Assembly (NCBI RefSeq): GCF_944380975.1
Contig: NZ_CALWJK010000023.1
Span: 1-33,518, forward strand
Length of the DNA: 33,518 nt
Source: an uncultured Agathobaculum sp.
GTDB taxonomy: Bacteria; Bacillota; Clostridia; Oscillospirales; Butyricicoccaceae
Direction: 5' to 3'
Each line of letters begins with the position of its first letter. The stretch's first letter is position 1. The notes under the pieces were generated by a model. It was given only the letters and a program-made list of their open reading frames with translations. It had not been told where the DNA came from and did no database searches. Below are positions 24,924 through 32,778 of the stretch, piece after piece. Made by a program: the position numbers and the translations under genes.

Positions 24924-24960
24924 ACAAGCGCCCGTCCGAAGGCATCGGGCGGGCGCTTGT
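24924..24960. other. Strong stem-loop between abfD and the transketolase genes
   Basis: ACAAGCGCCCGTCCGA (24924-24939) pairs with TCGGGCGGGCGCTTGT (24945-24960), 16 pairs with one G-U, around a five-base loop. There is no T-run, so transcription probably continues and the hairpin may set the relative amounts of the two halves of the operon. Confidence 0.5.
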
Positions 24961-24983
24961 TAGCATCACTAAAGGAGGAAATT

Positions 24984-25835
24984 ATGGATCAGCAGAAATT
25001 GCATGAGCTTCGCGTATTCGCGGCGGAAATCCGTCTGGAAACATTGAAAATTATCGGCTCGCGTGGTTTTGGCCATGTCGGCGGCTCGATGTCCATGGCC
25101 GACACAATGGCGGTTCTGTACGGCGCGGTGATGAATATTGACCCGAAAAACCCGCGCTGGGAGGGTCGGGATTGGTTTGTGCTCTCCAAGGGCCACGGCG
25201 GACCGGTCATGTATGCAACATTGGGCCTGAAGGGTTATTATCCAATCGAGAATGCTTATACGCTCAATCAGCCGGGCACGGACTTTCCGTCCCATACCGA
25301 CCGCAATAAGACAGTCGGCGTTGATTTGACGACCGGATCGCTTGGTCAGGGTATGAGTGAGGCGGTTGGTGCGGCGCTGGGCAGCCGCGTGCAGGGTCGT
25401 GACAATCATGTGTTTGTGGCAATTGGTGACGGCGAAGCGGATGAGGGTCAGATATGGGAGGGCGCGCAGTTTGCCGCGCATTACCAGTTAGATAACCTGA
25501 TCTGTCTGGTGGATGACAACAAACGGCAGTTGGACGGCGCGGTGGCGGACGTGATGAGCCACGGAAAGGGTATTGGTGCCAAATTTGATGCGTTTGGCTG
25601 GAACGTCATCAATGTTGCGGATGGCAATGACATTGAGCAGATTTATGATGCGCTGCAGCAGGCCTGCGCCTGCAAGGGCAAGCCGAGTTGCCTGATCCTG
25701 AATACGGTCAAGGGCAAGGGCGCGACTTTTGCCGAGCCTTCGGGCGCGCACTCCTCGCAGCCGACGCAGGAGCAGTGGGACGAGGCGATTGCCGCAGCGG
25801 AAGCAGCGCTGGAAGCGGTAAAGAACGAACAGTAA
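24984..25835 (+). CDS. Transketolase, N-terminal (TPP-binding) subunit
   Basis: The N-terminal half of a split transketolase, 283 residues. It has the family stretches GHVGGSMSMADTMAVLYG, LSKGHGGPVMYA, TGSLGQGMSEAVGAALG and the TPP motif GDGEADEGQIWEGAQFAAH followed by LVDDNKRQLDG. The start at 24984 has AAAGGAGG at seven bases. Split transketolases serve the pentose phosphate pathway or special ketoses; a known precedent is SqwG of the sulfo-transketolase pathway. Its place at the end of the iolD-iolB operon suggests that it cleaves the iolB product, with glyceraldehyde 3-phosphate as acceptor giving xylulose 5-phosphate. It could equally be a plain housekeeping pair that happened to land here. 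Confidence 0.9.
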   Translation: MDQQKLHELRVFAAEIRLETLKIIGSRGFGHVGGSMSMADTMAVLYGAVMNIDPKNPRWEGRDWFVLSKGHGGPVMYATLGLKGYYPIENAYTLNQPGTDFPSHTDRNKTVGVDLTTGSLGQGMSEAVGAALGSRVQGRDNHVFVAIGDGEADEGQIWEGAQFAAHYQLDNLICLVDDNKRQLDGAVADVMSHGKGIGAKFDAFGWNVINVADGNDIEQIYDALQQACACKGKPSCLILNTVKGKGATFAEPSGAHSSQPTQEQWDEAIAAAEAALEAVKNEQ

Positions 25836-25849
25836 GGGAGGGGAAAACG

Positions 25850-26818
25850 ATGAGCGTAACATTGATTGGCAAACATGAGAAGGACAGCCGCGCGAACCGC
25901 GACGGCTATGTGGAAGCCATGCTGGAGATGATGGCGGAAAACAAAAAGCTGGTGCATATCGACTGCGATCTGATGGGCTGCATCAACACCGGAAAGCTGC
26001 TAAAGGCATTCCCCAAGCGGACTTTTAACGCAGGCATTGCGGAGCAGAACGCGATGGGCGTTGCTGCGGGCATGGCAGCGACCGGTCTAACGGCCTTTGT
26101 ACATTCGTTCGGCTGCTTTGCCTCCCGCCGTATGTTCGATCAGGCATTTTTGGCGGCGGGCTATTCCGAACTGCCGGTGCATGTCATCGGCTCCGACCCC
26201 GGCGTAACGGCGGCATTCAATGGCGCAACCCACATGCCGTTTGAGGACTGCGCCCTGTATATGACTATCCCGAACGCGGTCGTTATTGACTCGTGCGACA
26301 TTGCGCAGACCAAATCGCTGACCAAGAAGCTGGCGGCGGATAACCGCCCGTCCTATATGCGTCTGATTCGCAAGACGTTCACCACTGTGTATGCAGACGG
26401 ATCAGAGTTTGAGATTGGCAAGGGCGTTACCCTGCGCGACGGCAAGGACGTGACGATCATTGCGTCCGGCATTCTGCTGGACGAGGCGCTCAAGGCACAG
26501 GAGCAGCTGGCACAGCAAGATATCTCCGCGCGTGTAATCGATATGCACACATGGAAACCGCTGGATGACGAACTGGTTCTAAAAGCAGCTGCCGAAACAG
26601 GCTGCATTGTGACCGCGGAAAACCATCAGGTTTCGTGCGGTTTAGGCTCAGCTGTGGCTAATTTGCTTGCGGCAAAGTGCCCGATACCGCTCGAGCGTGT
26701 TGGTATCCAGAACCGTTTCGGCCAGGTTGGCCCGCAGGATTTCCTAATGCAGCAGTACAAACTTACGGCTGCGGATATTGTGGCTGCGGCTTGTCAGGCG
26801 ATAGCAAGAAAACAGTAA
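25850..26818 (+). CDS. Transketolase, C-terminal subunit
   Basis: The C-terminal half (322 residues) of the split transketolase, holding the pyrimidine-binding and C-terminal domains. AGIAEQNAMGVAAGMAATG contains the conserved glutamate that activates TPP. HSFGCFASRRMFDQ, GSDPGVTAAFNGATHMPFED and AENHQVSCGLGSAVA are typical. The start at 25850 follows GGGAGGGG. It begins 14 bases after the N-subunit gene, so the pair is co-translated, and it ends the operon at a 17-bp terminator. Histidines that bind the donor's phosphate in normal transketolases should be compared with SqwH-like enzymes, since a carboxylate-bearing ketose is proposed. Confidence 0.9.
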   Translation: MSVTLIGKHEKDSRANRDGYVEAMLEMMAENKKLVHIDCDLMGCINTGKLLKAFPKRTFNAGIAEQNAMGVAAGMAATGLTAFVHSFGCFASRRMFDQAFLAAGYSELPVHVIGSDPGVTAAFNGATHMPFEDCALYMTIPNAVVIDSCDIAQTKSLTKKLAADNRPSYMRLIRKTFTTVYADGSEFEIGKGVTLRDGKDVTIIASGILLDEALKAQEQLAQQDISARVIDMHTWKPLDDELVLKAAAETGCIVTAENHQVSCGLGSAVANLLAAKCPIPLERVGIQNRFGQVGPQDFLMQQYKLTAADIVAAACQAIARKQ

Positions 26819-26822
26819 CATA

Positions 26823-26860
26823 ACAAAACAAAGGCTGCCTGTGGGCAGCCTTTGTTTTGT
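26823..26860. terminator. Bidirectional terminator between convergent genes
   Basis: A 17-bp perfect stem, ACAAAACAAAGGCTGCC against its complement, with a four-base TGTG loop. Pairing A and T tracts in the stem ends make it usable from both sides. It ends the iolD-transketolase operon on + and the dehydrogenase gene on minus. Confidence 0.85.
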
Positions 26861-26873
26861 GGAAAAGCAGGTT

Positions 26874-28055
26874 TTAGTTTGCTGCTTCACTCGCGGGAAA
26901 ATCGAGCGGCAGGGGAGCGGGACGCTCAAAGGTGGTTTCCGGTTCGCAGAAGATGTGTTCATGCGCAGACTTGAGGATACATTCCATCACTTCCAGCGAA
27001 TGTAGCGCCATATCGCCCGAGGCGCGCGGCGTGCGGTGCTGCGCAAGAGCATAGACCATATCCACCAGACCGATGCCGCGCGGGTTTTCCGCATGGCTGA
27101 CCGAGTTGAACGGATGCTTGTTAGGGACGACGGTCCACGAGGTGTTTACGTGCGCGGGATTGCGGTCGGGGGCTGCCCAGCGGTATTCTGCGGGGGTGCG
27201 CAGCAGCGTGTCGCCGCCGAACAGGTTGGGGCCGGAAATCGGGTCCTTTTCGTCGATCAGCACGGTGCCTTCCGTGCCGTACAGCTCCATGCGCGGCATT
27301 TCGGAATCCCATACGTCAAAGCTGCAGGTCAGCGTGACGATCGAACCGCAGGCAAATTCCAGAATGGCGTTGATGTGGGTATCCACATCAACGGGCAGCA
27401 CTTGTCCCTTGCTGGGACCGGACGGGACTGTGCGGGTGTCGGCGGCCTTGGTGGCCATCGCACAGACGCGCCGCACCGGACCGAGCAGGCTGAGCAGCGC
27501 GGTCATGTAGTACGGCCCCATGTCATACAGCGGGCCTGCGCCGGGCTGATAGAAAAAGGCGGGTGCAGGGTGGTGAAATTCGTGCCCGTGTCCAATGAAG
27601 TAGGCGCCGCCACCGGTGATACGGCCGAGCTTGCCGCTGTCGATCAGCTCACGGATGGTCTGCAGGCGGCCGCCTAAAAAGGTATCCGGTGCGCAGCCGA
27701 TCAGCAGCCCCTTTTCCTTTGCCAGCGTGACCAGCTCCTTGCCTTCTGCATAGGTCATGGCGAGTGGCTTTTCGGTATAGACATGCTTGCCGGCCTTGAG
27801 CGCTGCAAGGTTGTATTCATAGTGCGCCTGCGGCGTGGTCAGGTTGAGGATCAGGTCGACTTCCGGATCGGCAATGACTTCTGCGCCCGAGGCATACGCC
27901 TTGGGGATGCCATGCTGCGCGGCCTTGCGCTGCGCTTTTTCCAGTCCGCGGGAGGCGCATGCAATCACCTCGACCGCATCATATTTTTTCAGATTGTTCA
28001 AATAAACATCGCTGATATCGCCAATACCGATGACGCCAACACGAATTTTTTTCAT
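26874..28055 (-). CDS. Gfo/Idh/MocA family oxidoreductase (inositol locus, third copy)
   Basis: A 393-residue NAD(P)-dependent dehydrogenase. The Rossmann start is GVIGIGDISDVYLNNL, YTEKPLAMT carries the catalytic lysine (near 97), and GPLYDMGPYYMTALLSLLG has a Asp-x(2)-x-Tyr version of the usual active-site pair, unlike the His found in IolG. It is longer than IolG because of an insert near 200-300. This group usually acts on sugars, inositol derivatives or inosose; I cannot say which. It has its own consensus promoter and lies alone between two stem-loops, so it is regulated separately from the operon at 28208-31411. Confidence 0.8.
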   Translation of the reverse strand: MKKIRVGVIGIGDISDVYLNNLKKYDAVEVIACASRGLEKAQRKAAQHGIPKAYASGAEVIADPEVDLILNLTTPQAHYEYNLAALKAGKHVYTEKPLAMTYAEGKELVTLAKEKGLLIGCAPDTFLGGRLQTIRELIDSGKLGRITGGGAYFIGHGHEFHHPAPAFFYQPGAGPLYDMGPYYMTALLSLLGPVRRVCAMATKAADTRTVPSGPSKGQVLPVDVDTHINAILEFACGSIVTLTCSFDVWDSEMPRMELYGTEGTVLIDEKDPISGPNLFGGDTLLRTPAEYRWAAPDRNPAHVNTSWTVVPNKHPFNSVSHAENPRGIGLVDMVYALAQHRTPRASGDMALHSLEVMECILKSAHEHIFCEPETTFERPAPLPLDFPASEAAN

Positions 28056-28103
28056 ATAAATGCAGCTCCTTTTTATCGCATAAAATTATTTGTGCATAAT
28101 TGG

Positions 28104-28131
28104 ATTGTAGCACGTCCGGTTGGAATGTCAA
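28104..28131 (-). promoter_or_regulatory. Sigma-A promoter with extended -10
   Basis: On minus, a perfect TTGACA (complement of 28126-28131) and TACAAT (complement of 28104-28109) are 16 bases apart, with a TGC just before the -10. The ATG at 28055 lies about 42 bases after the expected start. Confidence 0.8.
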
Positions 28132-28164
28132 TTCCGGAATCTGTTGTGTGCCTTATGGGGACGC

Positions 28165-28200
28165 AAACGCGGTGCAGCCGGACAGGACTGTACCGCGTTT
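28165..28200. terminator. Stem-loop at the 3' end of the minus-strand operon
   Basis: AAACGCGGTGCAG (28165-28177) pairs with CTGTACCGCGTTT (28188-28200), 13 pairs with one wobble. It directly follows the 28208 stop codon on minus. The T-run is short, so termination may be partial, but the promoter for the next gene lies just beyond it. Confidence 0.55.
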
Positions 28201-28207
28201 ATCGCTA

Positions 28208-29341
28208 TTATTGCATTTCGGAAACCTTAACCCAGCGGCCTTCGCGCGCGGAGGTCGCCATCGCTTCGAGAATCGTATCGACATAGTGACCATAAGCGAT
28301 GTCAATTTTCACCTTGCGGTCTTCCGTGATGGCGGTCAGGATATCATGCGCCTGAATCGACATGATTTCGTTGTACGCAATGCCTTGCTCATCCGTGCCG
28401 CAGAAGTTAGCATAATCGCCGTTGCGCGTGTTGCCCTTAATGATTTTGTAGCCGCGTTCCTTGGGATCGCAGTCATTGGAGTAGTACAGCAGTTCGTTGA
28501 TGCGCGTCATCTCAAACTTGACCGAGCCCTTGCTGCCCTGAATCTCGTAAGCAAGGCTGACCGGACGCGCAACCGAGACACGGCTGGAGGACATCGAACC
28601 GATGCGTCCGTCCTCATACTTGACGATCACATAGATCTGGTCGTCCGTATCAATGTCCAGCGTTTTGGACGGATCGCGTGCGTCCGGGCGCTGCTTGTAC
28701 GGGGTATCCCAAGACGCAAACACCTCGACGATCTTCTTGCCGACGATCATGTCGGACAGGCTGACCACATGCGCGGTCAGGTCGCCCAGCGCGCCGGTAC
28801 CTGCAGTTGCAGCAAGCTGGCGCCAGGTTGCCGGAGTGTTCGGGTCTGCGCAGTAGGAGCAGTCGAATTCGCCGCGGAAGGTGACAAAATCGCCCAGCTT
28901 GCCGGAATCCATCAATTCCTTTGCCAGCACATTGGCCGGGCATTTGGTGTAGATGAAGTCGACCAGACTCTTGACGCCTGCTTTTTCAATCGCGTCTACC
29001 ATCGCCTTGCCCTCGGCCAGCGTGTTGGCCATTGGCTTTTCGCACAGGATATGCTTGCCTGCCTCAGCAGCAGCGATCGCGATTTCCGCATGGGTGAAAT
29101 TGGGCGTTGCGATGATGACCAGTTCTACTTCCGGATCGCTGATGACGTCATGCCAGTCGATGGAGACTTTCTTATAGCCGAAGCGCTCCGCGGCCAGCTT
29201 GGCTGCCGCTTCGTTGACATCTGCGACATGCTCAAATACCGGTTCCACATCATGATAGGCCTGACGAACGTTGTTTAAGCCAATGGAATGGAAGCTGCCC
29301 ATCCAGTTCGCGCCAATCAGACCGACTTTTACCTGTTTCAT
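28208..29341 (-). CDS. Gfo/Idh/MocA family oxidoreductase (inositol locus, fourth copy)
   Basis: A 377-residue NAD(P)-dependent dehydrogenase. The Rossmann fold begins GLIGANWMGSFHSIGLNNV, CEKPMANTL gives the catalytic lysine, and TGALGDLTAHVVSLSDMIVG carries the Asp-x(3)-His active-site pair seen in inositol dehydrogenases. It is the last gene of an operon behind an IolE/MocC-like protein and a sugar-binding lipoprotein. The pairing with inositol genes suggests an inositol isomer or an inosose as substrate. I cannot tell it from a glucose- or rhizopine-type relative by eye. Confidence 0.82.
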   Translation of the reverse strand: MKQVKVGLIGANWMGSFHSIGLNNVRQAYHDVEPVFEHVADVNEAAAKLAAERFGYKKVSIDWHDVISDPEVELVIIATPNFTHAEIAIAAAEAGKHILCEKPMANTLAEGKAMVDAIEKAGVKSLVDFIYTKCPANVLAKELMDSGKLGDFVTFRGEFDCSYCADPNTPATWRQLAATAGTGALGDLTAHVVSLSDMIVGKKIVEVFASWDTPYKQRPDARDPSKTLDIDTDDQIYVIVKYEDGRIGSMSSSRVSVARPVSLAYEIQGSKGSVKFEMTRINELLYYSNDCDPKERGYKIIKGNTRNGDYANFCGTDEQGIAYNEIMSIQAHDILTAITEDRKVKIDIAYGHYVDTILEAMATSAREGRWVKVSEMQ

Positions 29342-29391
29342 ATGTTTTTATCCTTTCAAAATCAATTTTAATGGTAGGGGGTGCTGGGATA

Positions 29392-30393
29392 TTAGCCCAG
29401 CAGAGCGTTCAGATAATCCAGACGCTCCTGCGCGGTGTCCTTATCGATTACGGTTGCGTCAACGGAGATGTTCTCTTCCACGTCCTCGTTGTTGATCGCC
29501 TGAACCGCAGCTTCTACCGATTTGTAGCCCAGATCATAGCAGTCGTAAGCAACGGAAAGGGTCTCTTCGCCTACCAGAATGGACTCACACGCTGAGCTGA
29601 TGCCGTCAAACCCAAGGAAAATCGTGTTTGCATATGCAGCATGTCCGCTGGCGGTGCGGGCAGCAGCCATTGCCATATCGTCGTTATTGCAGGCAATAAT
29701 CGCAACGCCTTCAGGATGGTTCTGCATAATCGCTTCCATCGAGTTTGCAGCCTTGTCTGCGACTGCATCAGCATATTGGATTTCGGTTTCGAGGAAGTCG
29801 CCGCCAGCGTCTTCAATGCCTTCCTGATAGCCGGTCAGGCGTGCGGTTGCGGTATTGTCACCCTGTACGCCGGAGATGGCGATCGCGGTGATGTTCTCCC
29901 AACCGGCCTGCTCAGCAGCGATTACGGCAGCTTCTGCGCCGAGCTTCGCTGCGGCCTCCTGGTCGATGCCGACAAAGGAGACAATCTCAGGGGCGTCAAT
30001 TCGGGTATCTAAGTTGATGATAGGGATATCCTGACCGGAAATCAGTGTTTTGACCAGATCTGCCTGTAGAGGCGCGATGACTATTGCGTCATAAGTGCCG
30101 GAGTGCAGATCGGTTTCGATCATATTCTGTTGTTCATCGTATGCGGTTTCGGAGCTGGGTCCCTTTACATCCACATTAACCTCGGGGTGGTCAGTCTCAT
30201 ACGCCTCGGCACCGGCAACGACATACTGCCAGTATTCCGAAGCGGTCGTTTTGAGGATGACACTAACCGAGCAAGTGGTATCCGCGGTAGTGCCAGATGT
30301 GGTGTCATCGGTGTTGGTGGTGTTACTGCCACATGCAGTGATGCTCATCATCAGTGCGCTTGCCATCAGTGCGGCCAATAATATCTTCTTCAT
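29392..30393 (-). CDS. Sugar-binding lipoprotein (type 1 periplasmic-binding protein)
   Basis: A 333-residue secreted lipoprotein. The signal peptide (MKKILLAALMASALMM) ends in a lipobox ITA-C21, followed by a Ser/Thr/Asp-rich linker to about 40. The mature part has the RbsB/Peripla_BP_4 fold: SVILKTTASEYWQYVVAGAEA, DAIVIAPLQADLVKTL, INLDTRID, ISGVQGDNTATARLTGYQEG, ACNNDDMAMAAARTA and FLGFDG. It would capture a sugar or inositol outside the membrane. No ABC permease or ATPase gene occurs in this window, so the protein is an orphan here and must share a permease encoded elsewhere or serve as a sensor. It is in an operon with an epimerase upstream (88-base gap) and a dehydrogenase downstream. 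Confidence 0.88.
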   Translation of the reverse strand: MKKILLAALMASALMMSITACGSNTTNTDDTTSGTTADTTCSVSVILKTTASEYWQYVVAGAEAYETDHPEVNVDVKGPSSETAYDEQQNMIETDLHSGTYDAIVIAPLQADLVKTLISGQDIPIINLDTRIDAPEIVSFVGIDQEAAAKLGAEAAVIAAEQAGWENITAIAISGVQGDNTATARLTGYQEGIEDAGGDFLETEIQYADAVADKAANSMEAIMQNHPEGVAIIACNNDDMAMAAARTASGHAAYANTIFLGFDGISSACESILVGEETLSVAYDCYDLGYKSVEAAVQAINNEDVEENISVDATVIDKDTAQERLDYLNALLG

Positions 30394-30481
30394 TCCTTTT
30401 TCTCCTTTTCCGTATGGTGGGGCACTTGGTGGTTTGTGCTTTTGCAGAATAAGATCATATCGGAATTGCGAGAGTTAAGAG

Positions 30482-31411
30482 TTAAATCTTATATCCAATC
30501 CCTTTGAGAAAGTCTACGCTGGCCTTGACGTTTGCAAGGCTGTTCTCGACGTTGCGCGGATCACATTCCTGCTCGATGGTGATGTAGCCGTTGTAGCCGA
30601 TCTCGTCCAGCACATCGGCAACCGCCTTGTAGTCGATCATGCCCTGACCGATAGGGCACATCGAGCCCTTGGCACAGCCCTCAAAGAAACGGATATGTTC
30701 GTGCATAACTTCGTCATATACCTTGGGGTCAATGTCCTTGAAGTGCACATAGTCCAGACGGTCCTTGTACTTGCGCAACCATGCAACCGGGTCCATGCCT
30801 GCGTATTGCAGATGGCCGGTATCCAGCACGAAGCCTGCCAGATCATTGGGGATCTCTTCCGCCAGACGGTCGATCTCGTCACCGAACTCAATGTAGCCGC
30901 CGCAGTGCGGATGCAGGACCGGACGTACACCGTAGCTGTTGGCGCGCTCGCACAGTCCTTTGAAGTGGCTGACCAACTTGCCCCAGCCGGCTTCGTCCAA
31001 GCGGGGGGCGCGGTCGGAATGGCCTGCCGCGTAGTCACGCTCATCGTGGCCCCAGTCCATCACGGTCATATAGGGGGTTGGCCAGCGCTGGCCGTCTTCC
31101 CGGGGGAGGGGCGGCAGCTTGGTAATCAGCTGGCAGATGCCGTCGACTTGATGCAGTAGCTTTTCATAGTTGTCGTCACTGAGGACATCGTCGAAGATCG
31201 TACCCGCGACAATCGACAGCTGGTTCTTGTTTAGTTCTTCGGTCACACCCTCGATGTCGTCGGTTGGAATCCAGCCATTCGGCCCCAATTCAATCGCGCT
31301 GTAACCGGCTTCGTGCGCTTCGCGCAGCACGCGCTGCCATGTCGGCAGATACGGATTGTTGATGTCGTCAACGCCCCAGCAGCAGGGGGCGCCGCAAATA
31401 TGAATACCCAT
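30482..31411 (-). CDS. Sugar phosphate isomerase/epimerase, IolE/MocC-like TIM barrel
   Basis: A 309-residue xylose-isomerase-like TIM barrel. It opens GAPCCWGVDDINNPYLPTW, close to IolE/MocC-type inosose dehydratases, and has AIELGPNGWIPTD, HPHCGGYIEFGDE (metal histidines), VLDTGHLQYAGMDPVAW, HFKDIDPKV and ITIEQECD. The chain is diverged from the IolE at 10532-11431, so it may act on a different inosose or be an epimerase. The start at 31411 has AAAGGAG at eight bases. It heads the three-gene operon with the binding protein and the dehydrogenase, likely a module for a second inositol isomer. Confidence 0.82.
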   Translation of the reverse strand: MGIHICGAPCCWGVDDINNPYLPTWQRVLREAHEAGYSAIELGPNGWIPTDDIEGVTEELNKNQLSIVAGTIFDDVLSDDNYEKLLHQVDGICQLITKLPPLPREDGQRWPTPYMTVMDWGHDERDYAAGHSDRAPRLDEAGWGKLVSHFKGLCERANSYGVRPVLHPHCGGYIEFGDEIDRLAEEIPNDLAGFVLDTGHLQYAGMDPVAWLRKYKDRLDYVHFKDIDPKVYDEVMHEHIRFFEGCAKGSMCPIGQGMIDYKAVADVLDEIGYNGYITIEQECDPRNVENSLANVKASVDFLKGIGYKI

Positions 31412-31708
31412 ATTCGTTACTCCTTTACCAGTGTTTATGTGTGCGGATTGACAATTTTCCTTGGTGTATCCATTATTGCGCATCCGTCCGTTTTTTGCTT
31501 CTACAAAACAGCGGGATTCTTTATAAAAGTTCACAAATATTTCAGCGGAGAGAAAGTGTGGCAAATTGGGAAAACGATATACTTCTGATTAGGATTGGCT
31601 GCTGTCGGCTGCATTGGTTCAAAATAGTCTTTAGATGGGATGCAGCGCCTGATTGTGCGATTTTACAGCAGGAAATTGTATATTTCTGCTTTGAGTGGGA
31701 TAGAAACA
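31412..31708. other. Non-coding region upstream of the IolE/MocC-like operon
   Basis: No gene is supported here. A TTGACA at 31448-31453 with CATTAT 17 bases on is a weak + promoter with no gene to serve. I see no clear minus-strand promoter for the operon; an AraC-dependent one without a good -35 is possible. Confidence 0.3.
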
Positions 31709-31738
31709 CCGGGGTGCTGCCTATTGACAACACCCCGG
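31709..31738 (-). terminator. Stem-loop overlapping the end of the AraC gene
   Basis: CCGGGGTG (31709-31716) pairs with CACCCCGG (31731-31738). On minus the AraC stop codon lies in the loop, so the stem starts inside the coding end. A short T-rich tail (TGTTTCTAT) follows. Confidence 0.5.
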
Positions 31739-32617
31739 CTGGTTAGTTGAGTCTGCTTGTTGTGTTTTGCGATAATTTTTACGAAACTGTCCAGGAGAGA
31801 TGCCAACATATTTGCTGAACAGTTTGTTGAAATGGCTTTGTGCATCGAATCCAACCATTTGCGCAATTTGCGAAATGGGATAATCGGTAGAAATTAAAAG
31901 AGTTTGCGCTTCCCCAATTTTTTTGCGCAGCGCATATTGCATGGGAGGGTAGCCAAGCATGTCTTTAAATACATGCGAGATATAGGATTCGCTCATGCCT
32001 AATGCGGTGCTAATTTGCTTCATGGTAAGTGGTTCCAGATAATGTGTATCGATGTAGTTTTGAATTTTATAACCCAAGTAGTAATTGGGGTGTGGTTCCT
32101 GCGGCCGCTGTTCCGTGTGAATGACACGCCAGATGATTTCAAGAAGTGCCTGTGTTTCGTAATGGATCATGTATTGTGACCACACAGATGGGTGCTCAAA
32201 ATGCGAAAGCATGCTTTCGCACAGAGAGATTACATCCTCAAAACCCTGTGGTATATGAAACACGGGATTGATATTGGCCGGAATCAGCGCATTGGCGCAC
32301 AAATGTGGTATTTTGAGATTGCCAACGGCAAAAAAGTAGTTTCCGATCTGTGCGTTGGCACTGGAAAGCTCATCGTGCACAACGCCGGCGTTGTAGATGA
32401 TAACATCGCCCGGACGGATCAACTGCCGCTGGTCACCGATGAGGTATTCACTGGTTCCGCTGTAAATGATGCTGATTTCCACATGTTCTGCATGGGAATG
32501 TAAGATGCGAGGATAACTGCTGATTTCAGGCAGTACCTTTCCCATATAGTAGAGTTGCGGCAGATGTTCAGAATAGAAAATGGGAGATACCTGCTTTTTC
32601 ATAAAGTGCTGAAGCAT
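31721..32617 (-). CDS. AraC family regulator with cupin sensor domain (type B)
   Basis: A 298-residue AraC protein. The cupin shows LHSHAEHVEISIIYSGTSEY, GDVIIYNAGVVHDELSS and FAVGNLKIPHLCANALIP. The C-terminal half has YIDTHYLEPLTMKQISTAL, then KKIGEAQTLL and IAQMVGFDAQSHFNKLF. The IPHLCANALIP block matches MPGLRANALLP of the AraC at 16209, so the two are paralogues. The start at 32617 has AAAGGA seven bases upstream; the longer open frame to 32785 lacks one. It is divergent from the type A AraC at 32779 and presumably controls the neighbouring epimerase-binding protein-dehydrogenase operon. Confidence 0.87.
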   Translation of the reverse strand: MLQHFMKKQVSPIFYSEHLPQLYYMGKVLPEISSYPRILHSHAEHVEISIIYSGTSEYLIGDQRQLIRPGDVIIYNAGVVHDELSSANAQIGNYFFAVGNLKIPHLCANALIPANINPVFHIPQGFEDVISLCESMLSHFEHPSVWSQYMIHYETQALLEIIWRVIHTEQRPQEPHPNYYLGYKIQNYIDTHYLEPLTMKQISTALGMSESYISHVFKDMLGYPPMQYALRKKIGEAQTLLISTDYPISQIAQMVGFDAQSHFNKLFSKYVGISPGQFRKNYRKTQQADSTNQPGCCQ

Positions 32618-32720
32618 GAGTCGTTCCTTTCCCAATGGTGAAGATATGGTCTCTGATTTCTCATTATAAGGTTTTTGTAAACTATATCTTTCAATATCTT
32701 GCGAAAGTATGTGGATATTC

Positions 32721-32749
32721 TTGCGATTGACACAAAATTTCGGTATGAT
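32721..32749 (+). promoter_or_regulatory. Sigma-A promoter for the truncated AraC gene
   Basis: TTGCGA (32721-32726) and TATGAT (32744-32749) are 17 bases apart, about 30 bases ahead of the ATG at 32779. AAGGAGG follows before the ATG. Confidence 0.55.
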
Positions 32750-32778
32750 AATCCTATCAGTACCAAGGAGGGTGTGCC

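Noticed and set aside
31448-31476. TTGACA...CATTAT promoter on +
   Set aside because: The -10 is poor and no + strand gene follows before the minus-strand AraC gene.
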